Of a stretch of 64,000 nt of DNA, positions 1 to 7,670 are shown one piece after another; the first letter of the stretch is position 1, and every line of letters begins with the position of its first letter. Source of the DNA: an uncultured Eubacteriales bacterium (GTDB taxonomy: Bacteria > Bacillota > Clostridia > Oscillospirales > Acutalibacteraceae); NCBI GenBank assembly GCA_934446475.1, contig CAKSEH010000005.1, forward strand, positions 42,472-106,471, written 5' to 3'. Made by a program: the position numbers and the translations under genes. Below the pieces are notes generated by a model that saw nothing but the letters and a program-made list of their open reading frames with translations, had not been told where the DNA came from and made no database searches.

Positions 1-2
1 TT

Positions 3-596
3 CTCTTAAACGGGCTTTCAGAATCCGAAAAATCGGAGGCGCTCAGTTTTTTTGACGCACCGAAAACTTTTAAAAAGTCCGAAGAGCTATACAAAAACGG
101 TTATATAGGCGTTTTAACCGAGGGCACTGCCAGCGTTAAAAGAAATACAAAAAACAGCGAATGCACTGTTATGAGGACTATGAAGAAGGGCGAAATATTC
201 GGTGCCGCATCCGTTTTCGGAAAGTGGAACGAGGGTATGAGCAGCATAACCGCCGTGACCGCTTGTTGTATTTGCTACATTGATGAAGAGAAGTTTAAGA
301 CAATGCTCAAAAAATTTTCCCGCATATCTTTTAACTATATCGCATTTTTAACCGAAAAGCTGAGGTTTTTAAACTTTAAAATCGACGCTTTCACTGCTGA
401 CAGCACCGAAAGCCGACTTTATGAATACCTCACCGGAATTGCGGTTGATAACACGGCAAAACTTGACTATTCTATGTCAGAGCTTGCCCGCAGGCTTAAA
501 GTAGGAAGGTCAAGTCTTTACCGTGATATTGCTTCACTTGAAAATTCGGGACTTATAGAAAGAAAAGGTAATACTTTTTTTATAAATAATTTTTAA
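3..596 (+). CDS. Crp/Fnr-family transcriptional regulator, 5' end outside the window
   Basis: The reading frame is open from the first bases of the window, so this is the C-terminal ~197 residues of a larger protein. The visible part has the end of a cyclic-nucleotide-binding-like beta barrel (KKGEIFGAASVFG), then a helical dimerisation stretch, then a winged helix-turn-helix (SMSELARRLKVGRSSLYRDI) near the C-terminus. This is the standard Crp/Fnr order. It ends 12 bp before the ABC transporter binding-protein gene, so it is probably the local regulator of that operon. The effector cannot be told from the sequence. Confidence 0.85.
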   Translation, partial: LLNGLSESEKSEALSFFDAPKTFKKSEELYKNGYIGVLTEGTASVKRNTKNSECTVMRTMKKGEIFGAASVFGKWNEGMSSITAVTACCICYIDEEKFKTMLKKFSRISFNYIAFLTEKLRFLNFKIDAFTADSTESRLYEYLTGIAVDNTAKLDYSMSELARRLKVGRSSLYRDIASLENSGLIERKGNTFFINNF

Positions 597-608
597 GGAG
601 ATATAGAA

Positions 609-1634
609 ATGAAAAAATCAGCAAAAATTCTTTCTCTTTTGCTTTCTCTTGCTTTGGTATTTTCCTTTGCGGGCTGCAACAGCAAAAACAAAACGACAAA
701 AAATGAGTCGTCAAATTCAAGTAAGGAACAGTCTTACACCGCAGTCGATATGTCTGTCGCTTGCCTTAAAGGTCCGACAGGTGTCGGAATGGCTAAGCTT
801 ATGGCTGACAGCGAATCTAAAAAAACAGCAAATAACTATACATTCACCGTTGCTTCCGCTGCCGATGAAATAAGCGGAAAAATAATATCGGGTGAAATAA
901 ACATTGCCTCTGTTCCCACAAATCTTGCCGCAAAGCTCTATAAAAAAACAGAGGGCAAAATAACTATGCTTGCAGTAAATACTTTGGGCGTTCTTTCGGT
1001 GATTTCATCGGATGAATCCGTTAAAAGCGTTGCCGACCTTAAAGGAAAAACTATCTATTCAACCGGCGAAGGCTCAAATCCCGAATATATCTTAAAATAT
1101 ATTCTTTCAAAGAATAATCTTGAAGCAGGAAAAGATGTAACCGTTAAATTTCTTGCCACAAACGACCAGCTGATCGCAGCTCTCGTTTCAGGTGAGGCTG
1201 AAATCGCAATGGTTCCCGAACCTGCTGCAACAACGGTTCTCACAAAGAAAGACACTTTAAAGCGTGCATTCCAGATAAACGACGAATGGGAAAAAGTTTC
1301 CGATTCAAAGCTTATGATGGGCTGCGTTGTAGCGCTCAGTTCATATGTAAGCGAAAACAAGGCGGCTGTTGGTAAATTCCTCGAAGAATACAAAGCTTCA
1401 ATTGAATTTGCCAACAAAAATATTGACGATACGGCTGCTGCCTGCGAAAAATACACCATTGTGCCCGCAGCTGCAATAGCAAAAGCAGCCATTCCTTCCT
1501 GCAATGTTACTTTTGTTGACGGCAAAACTATGAAAGACTCTATAAAGGGATACTTTGATGTTCTTTTAAGCTTTGATAAAACCTCTATCGGCGGAGCTCT
1601 CCCCGGTGACGATTTTTATTACAATGCAAAATAA
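609..1634 (+). CDS. ABC transporter substrate-binding lipoprotein (NMT1/SsuA-like)
   Basis: 341 residues. The N-terminus has a lysine pair, a hydrophobic core and a lipobox (FAGC), so it should be a lipoprotein on the outer face of the membrane. The body resembles the NMT1/THI5, SsuA and TauA periplasmic-binding type II fold: a GPTGVGMAKL segment early, SVADLKGKTIYSTGEGSNPEYILKYIL in the middle (quoted in part for position only), and EAEIAMVPEPAA. An AAGGAG site lies about 8 bp before the ATG. The permease and ATPase genes follow directly. Substrate class is likely sulfonate, nitrate, thiamine precursor or a related small molecule; the sequence does not decide. Confidence 0.85.
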   Translation: MKKSAKILSLLLSLALVFSFAGCNSKNKTTKNESSNSSKEQSYTAVDMSVACLKGPTGVGMAKLMADSESKKTANNYTFTVASAADEISGKIISGEINIASVPTNLAAKLYKKTEGKITMLAVNTLGVLSVISSDESVKSVADLKGKTIYSTGEGSNPEYILKYILSKNNLEAGKDVTVKFLATNDQLIAALVSGEAEIAMVPEPAATTVLTKKDTLKRAFQINDEWEKVSDSKLMMGCVVALSSYVSENKAAVGKFLEEYKASIEFANKNIDDTAAACEKYTIVPAAAIAKAAIPSCNVTFVDGKTMKDSIKGYFDVLLSFDKTSIGGALPGDDFYYNAK

Positions 1635-2394
1635 AAAGTCATTAGCCGTTAAGATATTTAAGGGTATAGCCGCAGCCGCTTTCTGGATAGTAATCTGGGA
1701 GGCGGCAAGCCTTATTATCGATGATAATCTAAAGATATTTCTCCCCTCGCCCGTGTGTGTGATAAAACGGTTTTTTAAATTGATATTAAAAAGTGAATTT
1801 ATCCTTGCGGCTTTAAAGACCCTTTTGAGAATAGCTTTAGGCTTTTTAAGCGGAGTTACCGCAGGAATACTGACGGGTGTTTTAACCAATCTCTCAAAAA
1901 CCGCACACACGCTTATATCACCGATACTGCGGATAATAAGAGCCGTTCCGGTTGTTTCGTTTATAATTCTTGCCTTTTTATTTATTAAGGTAGACTCTCT
2001 TCCGATTTTTATTTCTTTTCTGATGGTGCTCCCCCTTGTATGGCAATCAACCGATGATTCGCTTCGTTCTGCCGATGAACGTCTATGCGAAATGGGAAAG
2101 GTATTCGGACTCAGCAAATCGAAAATTCTTTTCAGAATAAGGCTACCTATTTCACTTCCGCAAATAATCACATCCTGCATAAACGGACTGGGACTTGCCT
2201 GGAAATCGGGTGTTGCGGCAGAAGTTATATGCACCCCGGAAATATCTCTCGGCCACGAAATATTCAGAGGAAAATTCAATCTTGATTATGAATATGTTTA
2301 TGCGATAACGCTTGCTGTTGTTGTTTTGAGCGTTTTAATTGAATTTGTGCTTAAATACTTTATCGGCAAGCTTATAAAGGGGGCGGAAAAATAA
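1624..2394 (+). CDS. ABC transporter permease, SsuC/TauC-like
   Basis: 256 residues from the ATG chosen here, which overlaps the end of the binding-protein gene by 11 bp. A TTG at 1573 would give 17 more residues but lies deep in the preceding gene. Several membrane segments are visible (AAAFWIVIWEAASLI, PVVSFIILAFLFI, YAITLAVVVLSVLIEFVL). The EAA-type cytoplasmic loop that docks the ATPase is seen as EMGKVFGLSKSKILFRIRLP. This is the BPD_transp_1 family of nitrate/sulfonate/taurine importers. Its stop overlaps the start of the ATPase gene, showing translational coupling. Confidence 0.85.
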   Translation: MQNKKSLAVKIFKGIAAAAFWIVIWEAASLIIDDNLKIFLPSPVCVIKRFFKLILKSEFILAALKTLLRIALGFLSGVTAGILTGVLTNLSKTAHTLISPILRIIRAVPVVSFIILAFLFIKVDSLPIFISFLMVLPLVWQSTDDSLRSADERLCEMGKVFGLSKSKILFRIRLPISLPQIITSCINGLGLAWKSGVAAEVICTPEISLGHEIFRGKFNLDYEYVYAITLAVVVLSVLIEFVLKYFIGKLIKGAEK

Positions 2395-2960
2395 TGCTTG
2401 AACTTAAAAATACGAACTTTTCTTACGGTGAAAAACAAATCTTAAATGATTTTTCCCTTAAGGTAAGCGGAGAAAAAGCAGTGTGTCTGTTCGGGAACTC
2501 CGGGTGCGGAAAAACAACCGTTATGAAATTGCTTGCAGGTATTATAAAACCTCAAAGCGGAACGGTTGCAACAGAAAAAAAGCTTTCCTGTGTTTTTCAG
2601 GAAAACAGACTTATTGAGTCCGCCACGCTTAAATATAACCTTAAAATCGTTCTTTCAAAAGAACAGTATACATATGCGAAAAGACTGCTTTGTGAGCTTG
2701 ATATGGAAAATACACTGAATATGAAAGTTCAAAGTTTAAGCGGCGGAATGAAACGAAGAGCGGAAATAATTAAAGCGGTCGCTTTTTCGGGAGACGCACT
2801 TTTACTTGACGAAGCGTTCAATGGGCTTGACGAGGCAAACAAGCAAAAGTGTGCTGAAATAATCAAAAACGATTTTTTAAACAAAGGCAAACTTGTTTTA
2901 ATAATTTCTCATAATAAAGAAGACGCTCATTTACTGAACGCCGATGTTATAAATATCTGA
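2394..2960 (+). CDS. ABC transporter ATP-binding protein, short
   Basis: 188 residues, shorter than the ~240-260 usual for SsuB/TauB ATPases. All core motifs are still present: Walker A GNSGCGKTT, Q-loop VFQENRL, signature LSGGMKRR, Walker B ALLLDEAF and the H-loop IISH. The missing length is mostly the C-terminal tail after the H-loop. Start and the permease stop overlap as TAATG. It powers the importer formed with the two genes before it. A strong terminator follows. Confidence 0.88.
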   Translation: MLELKNTNFSYGEKQILNDFSLKVSGEKAVCLFGNSGCGKTTVMKLLAGIIKPQSGTVATEKKLSCVFQENRLIESATLKYNLKIVLSKEQYTYAKRLLCELDMENTLNMKVQSLSGGMKRRAEIIKAVAFSGDALLLDEAFNGLDEANKQKCAEIIKNDFLNKGKLVLIISHNKEDAHLLNADVINI

Positions 2961-2978
2961 TTTTTAAAATTGTTCGAT

Positions 2979-3022
2979 AAAGAAACCTCCCTCATCGCAA
3001 ATGCGATGAGGGAGGTTTCTTT
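2979..3022. terminator. Bidirectional rho-independent terminator
   Basis: A 20-bp perfect stem (2979-2998 with 3003-3022) rich in G+C at its core, with A/T tracts on both sides, lies between two convergent genes: the ABC ATPase (+) and the surface protein (-). Confidence 0.9.
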
Positions 3023-3050
3023 TATATAATGTGGATTTCAAACTATCGGA

Positions 3051-4661
3051 TTATCTCTTTTTAAGAGCCTTTGCTGTTCCGAATACGCCTGCTGCACTCA
3101 AAACGAAGAGAGAAGCAAGAAGAGTTATGCTCTCGCCTGTTTTGTTGGACTTGCCGGTTGAAGCGCCTGTTCCGGAACCGCCGGTTGTTGAACCGGAGCC
3201 GTTGCCCGAACCGCCGCTTGTTGAGCCGCCTGAAGTTTCAACGACATATTTTGTGCCGGTGTAAATATCATAGTAAGCATTATCCTTAAGCTTAGCTATG
3301 CGGAAATTGGAAAGGCAAGCGTCAGACTGATTTTTCTGAATTACTTTTGCTTCTACCTGGACAACTATGTCTCCGGGGTTAAGGCCGGTAACCGGTGAAG
3401 AAAGATCAACGCCTTTGAAGAGTCCGGGTTTGGTAGCAAAGGTGGTCCAACCGTCAACTGTTTTAAGCTCGGTGGCATTCTGATACTCGCTGCGCAGACT
3501 TGTTGAGCCTGTTTTGGCATTTCTTAATTCAACATTAAACTGCAGCGGTGATTCTTTATCGCCCTTTAAATCATAAAGGAGAACAAACTGATCGCCTGCC
3601 GAAAGCTTATCAGACGGGATAGAAAGCATAGGTGATTTTATACCGCACCAACCGTCACGTTTAACATTATCGAACTGGATATAGTTTCTTGTGCCTTCCT
3701 TTTTATAGGAAACCGCAGCGGACGCCTTAAGCTCGGGAAGTGCAGTGTCACCGAATTTACCGGTTGCTGCCCAGTACATAAGACCCTTGTGGAAATCAAG
3801 GTTTGTGTTTGCCTCAACGGGTCCTTTGCTATTTACAGTATAAGTAGCCTCACTAGTGTTTTCAAATACCATACCGTCGGTCACGGTACCTGCCCAAGCG
3901 GGAGGAAGCGGATCACCTTCGTTAGGTTTAATTTCTATTTCTTTTTCGGTTTCTATATCGTAATACTTGTCGCCTATAACCTTAACTATTTTAAGGTTAT
4001 CAAAAGCTATTTTCAAATTTGCTCCCGCTGTTGCAACGGTTATATAATAAGCAAGTTTACCATCATCTCTCTGAGCTGAACCTGCAAGGAAGTCACCCGT
4101 CGAGACAGCGGTGGTCCACATAACCTTATCGGTAGGAGTTTTAAGAACTTTATGTTTATTTTCTGTCACCTTTAATTCGGTTGTTCCGCTGCCTTTCGCA
4201 ATATCTGTGCCATCTCTTGCGCCAAGTTTAAGTTCAAAAACTGTGGAACCCATATAATCAAACATAAGGGCAAGCTTATCGCCTTTTTTAATTTTACTGG
4301 CCGGAAGGAGTATAGCACCGGTTTTAATTCCTTCGTAAGCTTTCTGTGTGCCGAGAAATTCAAAATATTTATTACCGTTTTCCTCGGTTTTGATTGCTCC
4401 TACGGCAGTAGGATAAGTGTTAGGTGTTCCCATTGTACAAGTCCAATACTGAAGACCCTTTTCAAAGGTTCCGTTTGTGTCATAGTCTTCGGCAATGCCT
4501 GTATAGAAGACTCCGTGCTCGCCTCCCTGGCTGGTAGCAACACCTTCGGATTCTGTTCCAATGTTAGCAGCGCTTACACTAAAAGCACCAACAAGCGACG
4601 ATGCAATAATAACAACGCCGACTATGAGGGAAAGGATCTTAATTGCAGTGGATTTTTTCAT
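3051..4661 (-). CDS. Secreted two-module surface protein with sortase-type C-terminus
   Basis: 536 residues. The N-terminal ~32 residues are a signal peptide ending in SVSAA. Two related modules of ~200 residues follow. Each opens with a ...KGLxYW sequence (FEKGLQYW and FHKGLMYW) and closes with a YYDI motif (KYYDIETEKE, AYYDIYTGTK), so this is an internal duplication. Their beta-rich character suggests carbohydrate-binding or jelly-roll modules; that is inference. A Ser/Gly/Thr-rich linker precedes a C-terminal anchor: SNKTGES, a hydrophobic helix, then KKR. The motif is like the xxxTG signals used by clostridial sortases rather than strict LPXTG. The gene stands alone with its own promoter and operator-like palindrome. 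Confidence 0.75.
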   Translation of the reverse strand: MKKSTAIKILSLIVGVVIIASSLVGAFSVSAANIGTESEGVATSQGGEHGVFYTGIAEDYDTNGTFEKGLQYWTCTMGTPNTYPTAVGAIKTEENGNKYFEFLGTQKAYEGIKTGAILLPASKIKKGDKLALMFDYMGSTVFELKLGARDGTDIAKGSGTTELKVTENKHKVLKTPTDKVMWTTAVSTGDFLAGSAQRDDGKLAYYITVATAGANLKIAFDNLKIVKVIGDKYYDIETEKEIEIKPNEGDPLPPAWAGTVTDGMVFENTSEATYTVNSKGPVEANTNLDFHKGLMYWAATGKFGDTALPELKASAAVSYKKEGTRNYIQFDNVKRDGWCGIKSPMLSIPSDKLSAGDQFVLLYDLKGDKESPLQFNVELRNAKTGSTSLRSEYQNATELKTVDGWTTFATKPGLFKGVDLSSPVTGLNPGDIVVQVEAKVIQKNQSDACLSNFRIAKLKDNAYYDIYTGTKYVVETSGGSTSGGSGNGSGSTTGGSGTGASTGKSNKTGESITLLASLFVLSAAGVFGTAKALKKR

Positions 4662-4690
4662 TTCTTTTCCTCCTGAAAATATTAAATTTT

Positions 4691-4710
4691 TACCAAAATA
4701 TGTTTTGGTA
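4691..4710 (-). promoter_or_regulatory. Palindromic operator candidate at the transcription start
   Basis: Perfect 8-bp inverted repeat TACCAAAA/TTTTGGTA with a 4-bp centre, placed at about +1 of the promoter next to it. The position suits a repressor site. The regulator is unknown. Confidence 0.5.
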
Positions 4711-4716
4711 TCTTAG

Positions 4717-4745
4717 AATATACCACATAAATGACTATTCGTCAA
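4717..4745 (-). promoter_or_regulatory. Sigma-A promoter of the surface protein gene
   Basis: On the minus strand TTGACG (4740-4745) and TATATT (4717-4722) are separated by exactly 17 bp. A GGAGGA ribosome binding site follows before the ATG at 4661. Confidence 0.75.
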
Positions 4746-4796
4746 GCAAAAGTATGAAATTTATTATAAAAATTTTACAAATAGTATTAAATATTG

Positions 4797-5405
4797 TTAA
4801 AATTTACTTTTAATATTTTCATACCATTCAACGATTTTAAAATCCATAATATACTTATTTTTATGTTCGGCTATTTCGGTACTTCTTTGGCTTGCACTTT
4901 TATCAAGGCGGTCGTTACTTGCCGCCGGCACGCATACGGCAGGAAACAAAACGCACCACCAATTATGCCCTTTACCCTCACCGAGGGTTATTATGAGTGA
5001 TTTATAAGTACCGGCAGGAAGAGAAAAGCCGTCGTAATCCCTTGTGCCGAAATCACTGTCCCCTACCCTTACATTTACATTATAATCAAAACCGTTTTCT
5101 TCTAAAACTCTCTCGGCTGTTTTTTTAAAGTCGTCAACATTTGATTTTGCTTCTTTCAGTGCCGAGTTTAAATCCGAGCAATTATCAAACACATCTGTAC
5201 TTTTAAGTATTTCATCACGCACTATAAGTTTAACGCTTTGGTCCGCATCGGAATCGGAATTTGCGATTATGTGAAGTCTGAGCACGCTTGAGCGGAGGTT
5301 ATCACATGCACTGTCAAATCCCGCAAAGCTTAAAACCACGGCAAATATAAAGCCTATAAGTACCCCGAGTTCTATGTTTTTAAATATCTTTTCTTTATTC
5401 TTCAT
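4797..5405 (-). CDS. spoIIR: Stage II sporulation protein R
   Basis: 202 residues from the ATG at 5405. A TTG 18 bp further upstream is less likely because GAGGTAA sits 9 bp before this ATG. One N-terminal membrane/signal segment (ELGVLIGFIFAVVLSF) is followed by the SpoIIR hallmark LRLHIIANSDSDADQSVKL. SpoIIR is made in the forespore under sigma-F, exported to the intermembrane space, and triggers SpoIIGA to process pro-sigma-E in the mother cell. The role is from family knowledge. Its ribosome binding site lies inside a terminator-like hairpin (5410-5444). It is direct evidence that the host sporulates or did so recently. Confidence 0.92.
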   Translation of the reverse strand: MKNKEKIFKNIELGVLIGFIFAVVLSFAGFDSACDNLRSSVLRLHIIANSDSDADQSVKLIVRDEILKSTDVFDNCSDLNSALKEAKSNVDDFKKTAERVLEENGFDYNVNVRVGDSDFGTRDYDGFSLPAGTYKSLIITLGEGKGHNWWCVLFPAVCVPAASNDRLDKSASQRSTEIAEHKNKYIMDFKIVEWYENIKSKF

Positions 5406-5409
5406 AAAA

Positions 5410-5444
5410 AAATTACCTCGCAATAAAATTTTGCAAGGTAATTT
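5410..5444 (-). terminator. Terminator-like hairpin that contains the spoIIR ribosome binding site
   Basis: Stem 5410-5423 with 5431-5444 (13 of 14 pairs, one c/a mismatch), 7-nt loop. On the minus strand it is followed by a run of U that ends at the spoIIR ATG. The GAGGTAA site of spoIIR (5413-5419) forms part of the 3' arm. It should end transcripts from the alpha-galactosidase operon and mask the site on any read-through RNA. Confidence 0.75.
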
Positions 5445-5467
5445 TTGACACTATTTGATTTTTTTAA

Positions 5468-7651
5468 TCACAAAGCCTTTAAATGATATTTAACCGACAT
5501 AAAATCACCCGAAGGATACTTGACCGCTATTCCGACGTTCATAAGCGTATCTCCGGAAATTTCCCTGTCAAGTTCTCTTACATAATATCTCTTATCGGGG
5601 TCAAGACCGGCAGGACAAATTCTCTTAGCCTCATTATTTGCTCTGCCGAGACGGCGGTAGGTAATTAAAACAGCATTGCTTTTATCCTTTGAAACGATTG
5701 TTTCAGAGAAGAAATCAGACTCCATAGGATTATCTATTCTGTAAAGGTCTCCGAACAATATTATATCCTGACAGGCTCTGTATTCTTCGGTTTGCTTCTT
5801 AACTTCTTCTTTTTCTTCTGCGGTAAAGCGAGTGGTATCAAGCTCGTAGCCCGTAGCTCCGAGAGAAGCTATATCCGCTCTTGTTGCAAACGGAGTTGTA
5901 CGTCCGGTCTGATGATTCGGGCATACCGAAACGTGGCAGCTCATAGCCGACAGCGGATAAACAAGCGAAGTTCCGTACTGAATAGATGTGCGTTCTTCGG
6001 CATCCGTATCGTCGGAAGTCCATACCTGAGGGAAATATGCGAGCACTGCGGGGTCAAATCTGCCGCCGCCGCCCGAACAGCCCTCAAAGAACACATCGGG
6101 ATTTGCGTTTATTATTCGTTCAAAGAGGTCGTACAATCCAAGTGCATAACGGTGAGCAAATTCAGACTGCCTTTCGGGCTCTCTGCCTACAGAATACAAC
6201 TCTGTTATATTGCGGTTATAATCCCATTTTACATACTCAATGTCGTTTTCGTCCAAAACCTTGTTTACCGACTCAACGATATAATCTCTTACTTCTTTTC
6301 TCGTTATATCAAGAATGAGCTGGTGACGGGAAAGACTGTTCTTACGGTCAGGCGCCGATACCGCCCAATCAGGATGAGAACGGAAAAGGTCGGAATCAAT
6401 ATTAACACATTCGGGTTCGAACCAAAGTCCGAATTTCATACCGTTTTTGTGAAGATGCTCGGTGAGCGCTTTAAATCCGCCTTTTAATTTTTCGGTGTTA
6501 ACCACCCAATCACCGAGTCCCGCAAAATCATTGCTTCTTGCGCCGAACCAACCGTCATCAAGAACAAAGGTATCAATACCCGTACCCTTTACGGCATCGG
6601 AAATTGCCATAAGTTTTTCATTGTCAAAATCCATATAGGTGGCTTCCCAGTTGTTTATAACAAGGGGGCGGTGTTTGTTTACGAAACGCTTATTTATAAG
6701 ATGATTTCGGTACGCATCGTGGAAATTACGGCTCATACCGCCTATACCCTCATCGGAATACGCTATTACAACTTCGGGTGTTTCAAATTCTTCGCCGGCA
6801 TTTAAACGCCACGAAAAATCAAAATCGTTTATACCGCCTAAAACTGCGGTTGTACCGTCCATAGCAGTCTCCGCTTTCAGTACATAGGAAGAAGAATATA
6901 TAAGGCTTAATCCCCACACTCTTCCGCTTGTTTCGTTTGCCTTGCGTTCGGCAACAGCCATAAAAGGATTAAGCGTTGATGAAGATGTAACACGCTTTGA
7001 GTCAATCGAAACAGAGCCGTGATGCATATTTATCCGCTCTATATGATTTTCTCTTGCCCAACCGCCGTGCAGCGTTATTATATCGTAATCGCTGTTAGGC
7101 AGAGCGAAAGTAAATGAGTAAGCACGCCTTAAGGTTTTATCTTCGTTTGAAAGATTTTTATATACAACCCGTCTGGCAATAACATCACAGTCATCATAAA
7201 CGGTATAATAAAGATCGGCGGCGAAACCGTTAATTTTGTCTTTAAGCCTTAAAATGAGCGTTTCTCCCCCGTCCATACAGGGCATACCCTGCATTTTAGG
7301 CTTTTCTTTTACAATTTCATACGAATCATACAACAGCTCGCAAAGTCTGTCGCCGTTCTTGTTCTGTACGAGAACAGCCGGTTCTCTGTAATCGCCTGTG
7401 CCGTAAAATCCAAGTTCGGACGGAAATTCCATATAGGATAAAAAGCCGTCCTCAAGACCGTCTGTTCCGGGAACGGTGGCAGGGGCAAAATATGTGCCTA
7501 TGGCTCTTGTATATGTAAGATCATCGTGAGATATTTTGGAGCCGTAATAAAGGTGCTCGGCATAACCCACGCAGTTTATGAAAAAAGCATAGGTTGAATT
7601 TTTACCGTCAAGAAAAAAAGTTTTTGTTTTGCTCTCAAAAGTTATCGCCAT
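5468..7651 (-). CDS. Alpha-galactosidase, GH36
   Basis: 727 residues, the normal length for bacterial GH36 of the AgaA/RafA type. It has the N-terminal beta-sandwich, then a TIM barrel with NNWEATYMDF and FVLDDGWFG. The nucleophile is Asp477 in KWDYNR, and Asp548 in WTSDDTDA is the acid/base; both agree in place and context with the family. GCSGGGGRFD is also present. It removes terminal alpha-1,6-galactose from raffinose-type oligosaccharides or galactomannan fragments. There is no signal peptide, so the substrate must be imported. It is the last gene of the carbohydrate locus. Confidence 0.93.
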   Translation of the reverse strand: MAITFESKTKTFFLDGKNSTYAFFINCVGYAEHLYYGSKISHDDLTYTRAIGTYFAPATVPGTDGLEDGFLSYMEFPSELGFYGTGDYREPAVLVQNKNGDRLCELLYDSYEIVKEKPKMQGMPCMDGGETLILRLKDKINGFAADLYYTVYDDCDVIARRVVYKNLSNEDKTLRRAYSFTFALPNSDYDIITLHGGWARENHIERINMHHGSVSIDSKRVTSSSTLNPFMAVAERKANETSGRVWGLSLIYSSSYVLKAETAMDGTTAVLGGINDFDFSWRLNAGEEFETPEVVIAYSDEGIGGMSRNFHDAYRNHLINKRFVNKHRPLVINNWEATYMDFDNEKLMAISDAVKGTGIDTFVLDDGWFGARSNDFAGLGDWVVNTEKLKGGFKALTEHLHKNGMKFGLWFEPECVNIDSDLFRSHPDWAVSAPDRKNSLSRHQLILDITRKEVRDYIVESVNKVLDENDIEYVKWDYNRNITELYSVGREPERQSEFAHRYALGLYDLFERIINANPDVFFEGCSGGGGRFDPAVLAYFPQVWTSDDTDAEERTSIQYGTSLVYPLSAMSCHVSVCPNHQTGRTTPFATRADIASLGATGYELDTTRFTAEEKEEVKKQTEEYRACQDIILFGDLYRIDNPMESDFFSETIVSKDKSNAVLITYRRLGRANNEAKRICPAGLDPDKRYYVRELDREISGDTLMNVGIAVKYPSGDFMSVKYHLKAL

Positions 7652-7670
7652 TGTTTTACCGCCTTAATTT

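Noticed and set aside
1573..1623. Upstream TTG start for the ABC permease
   Set aside because: It would overlap the binding-protein gene by 62 bp and adds no conserved sequence.
1566..2279. Minus-strand 237-residue open frame
   Set aside because: It is antisense to the ABC permease, with no recognisable motif.
5792..6487. Plus-strand 231-residue open frame
   Set aside because: It is antisense to the GH36 catalytic domain and rich in Cys/Arg as expected from a shadow frame.
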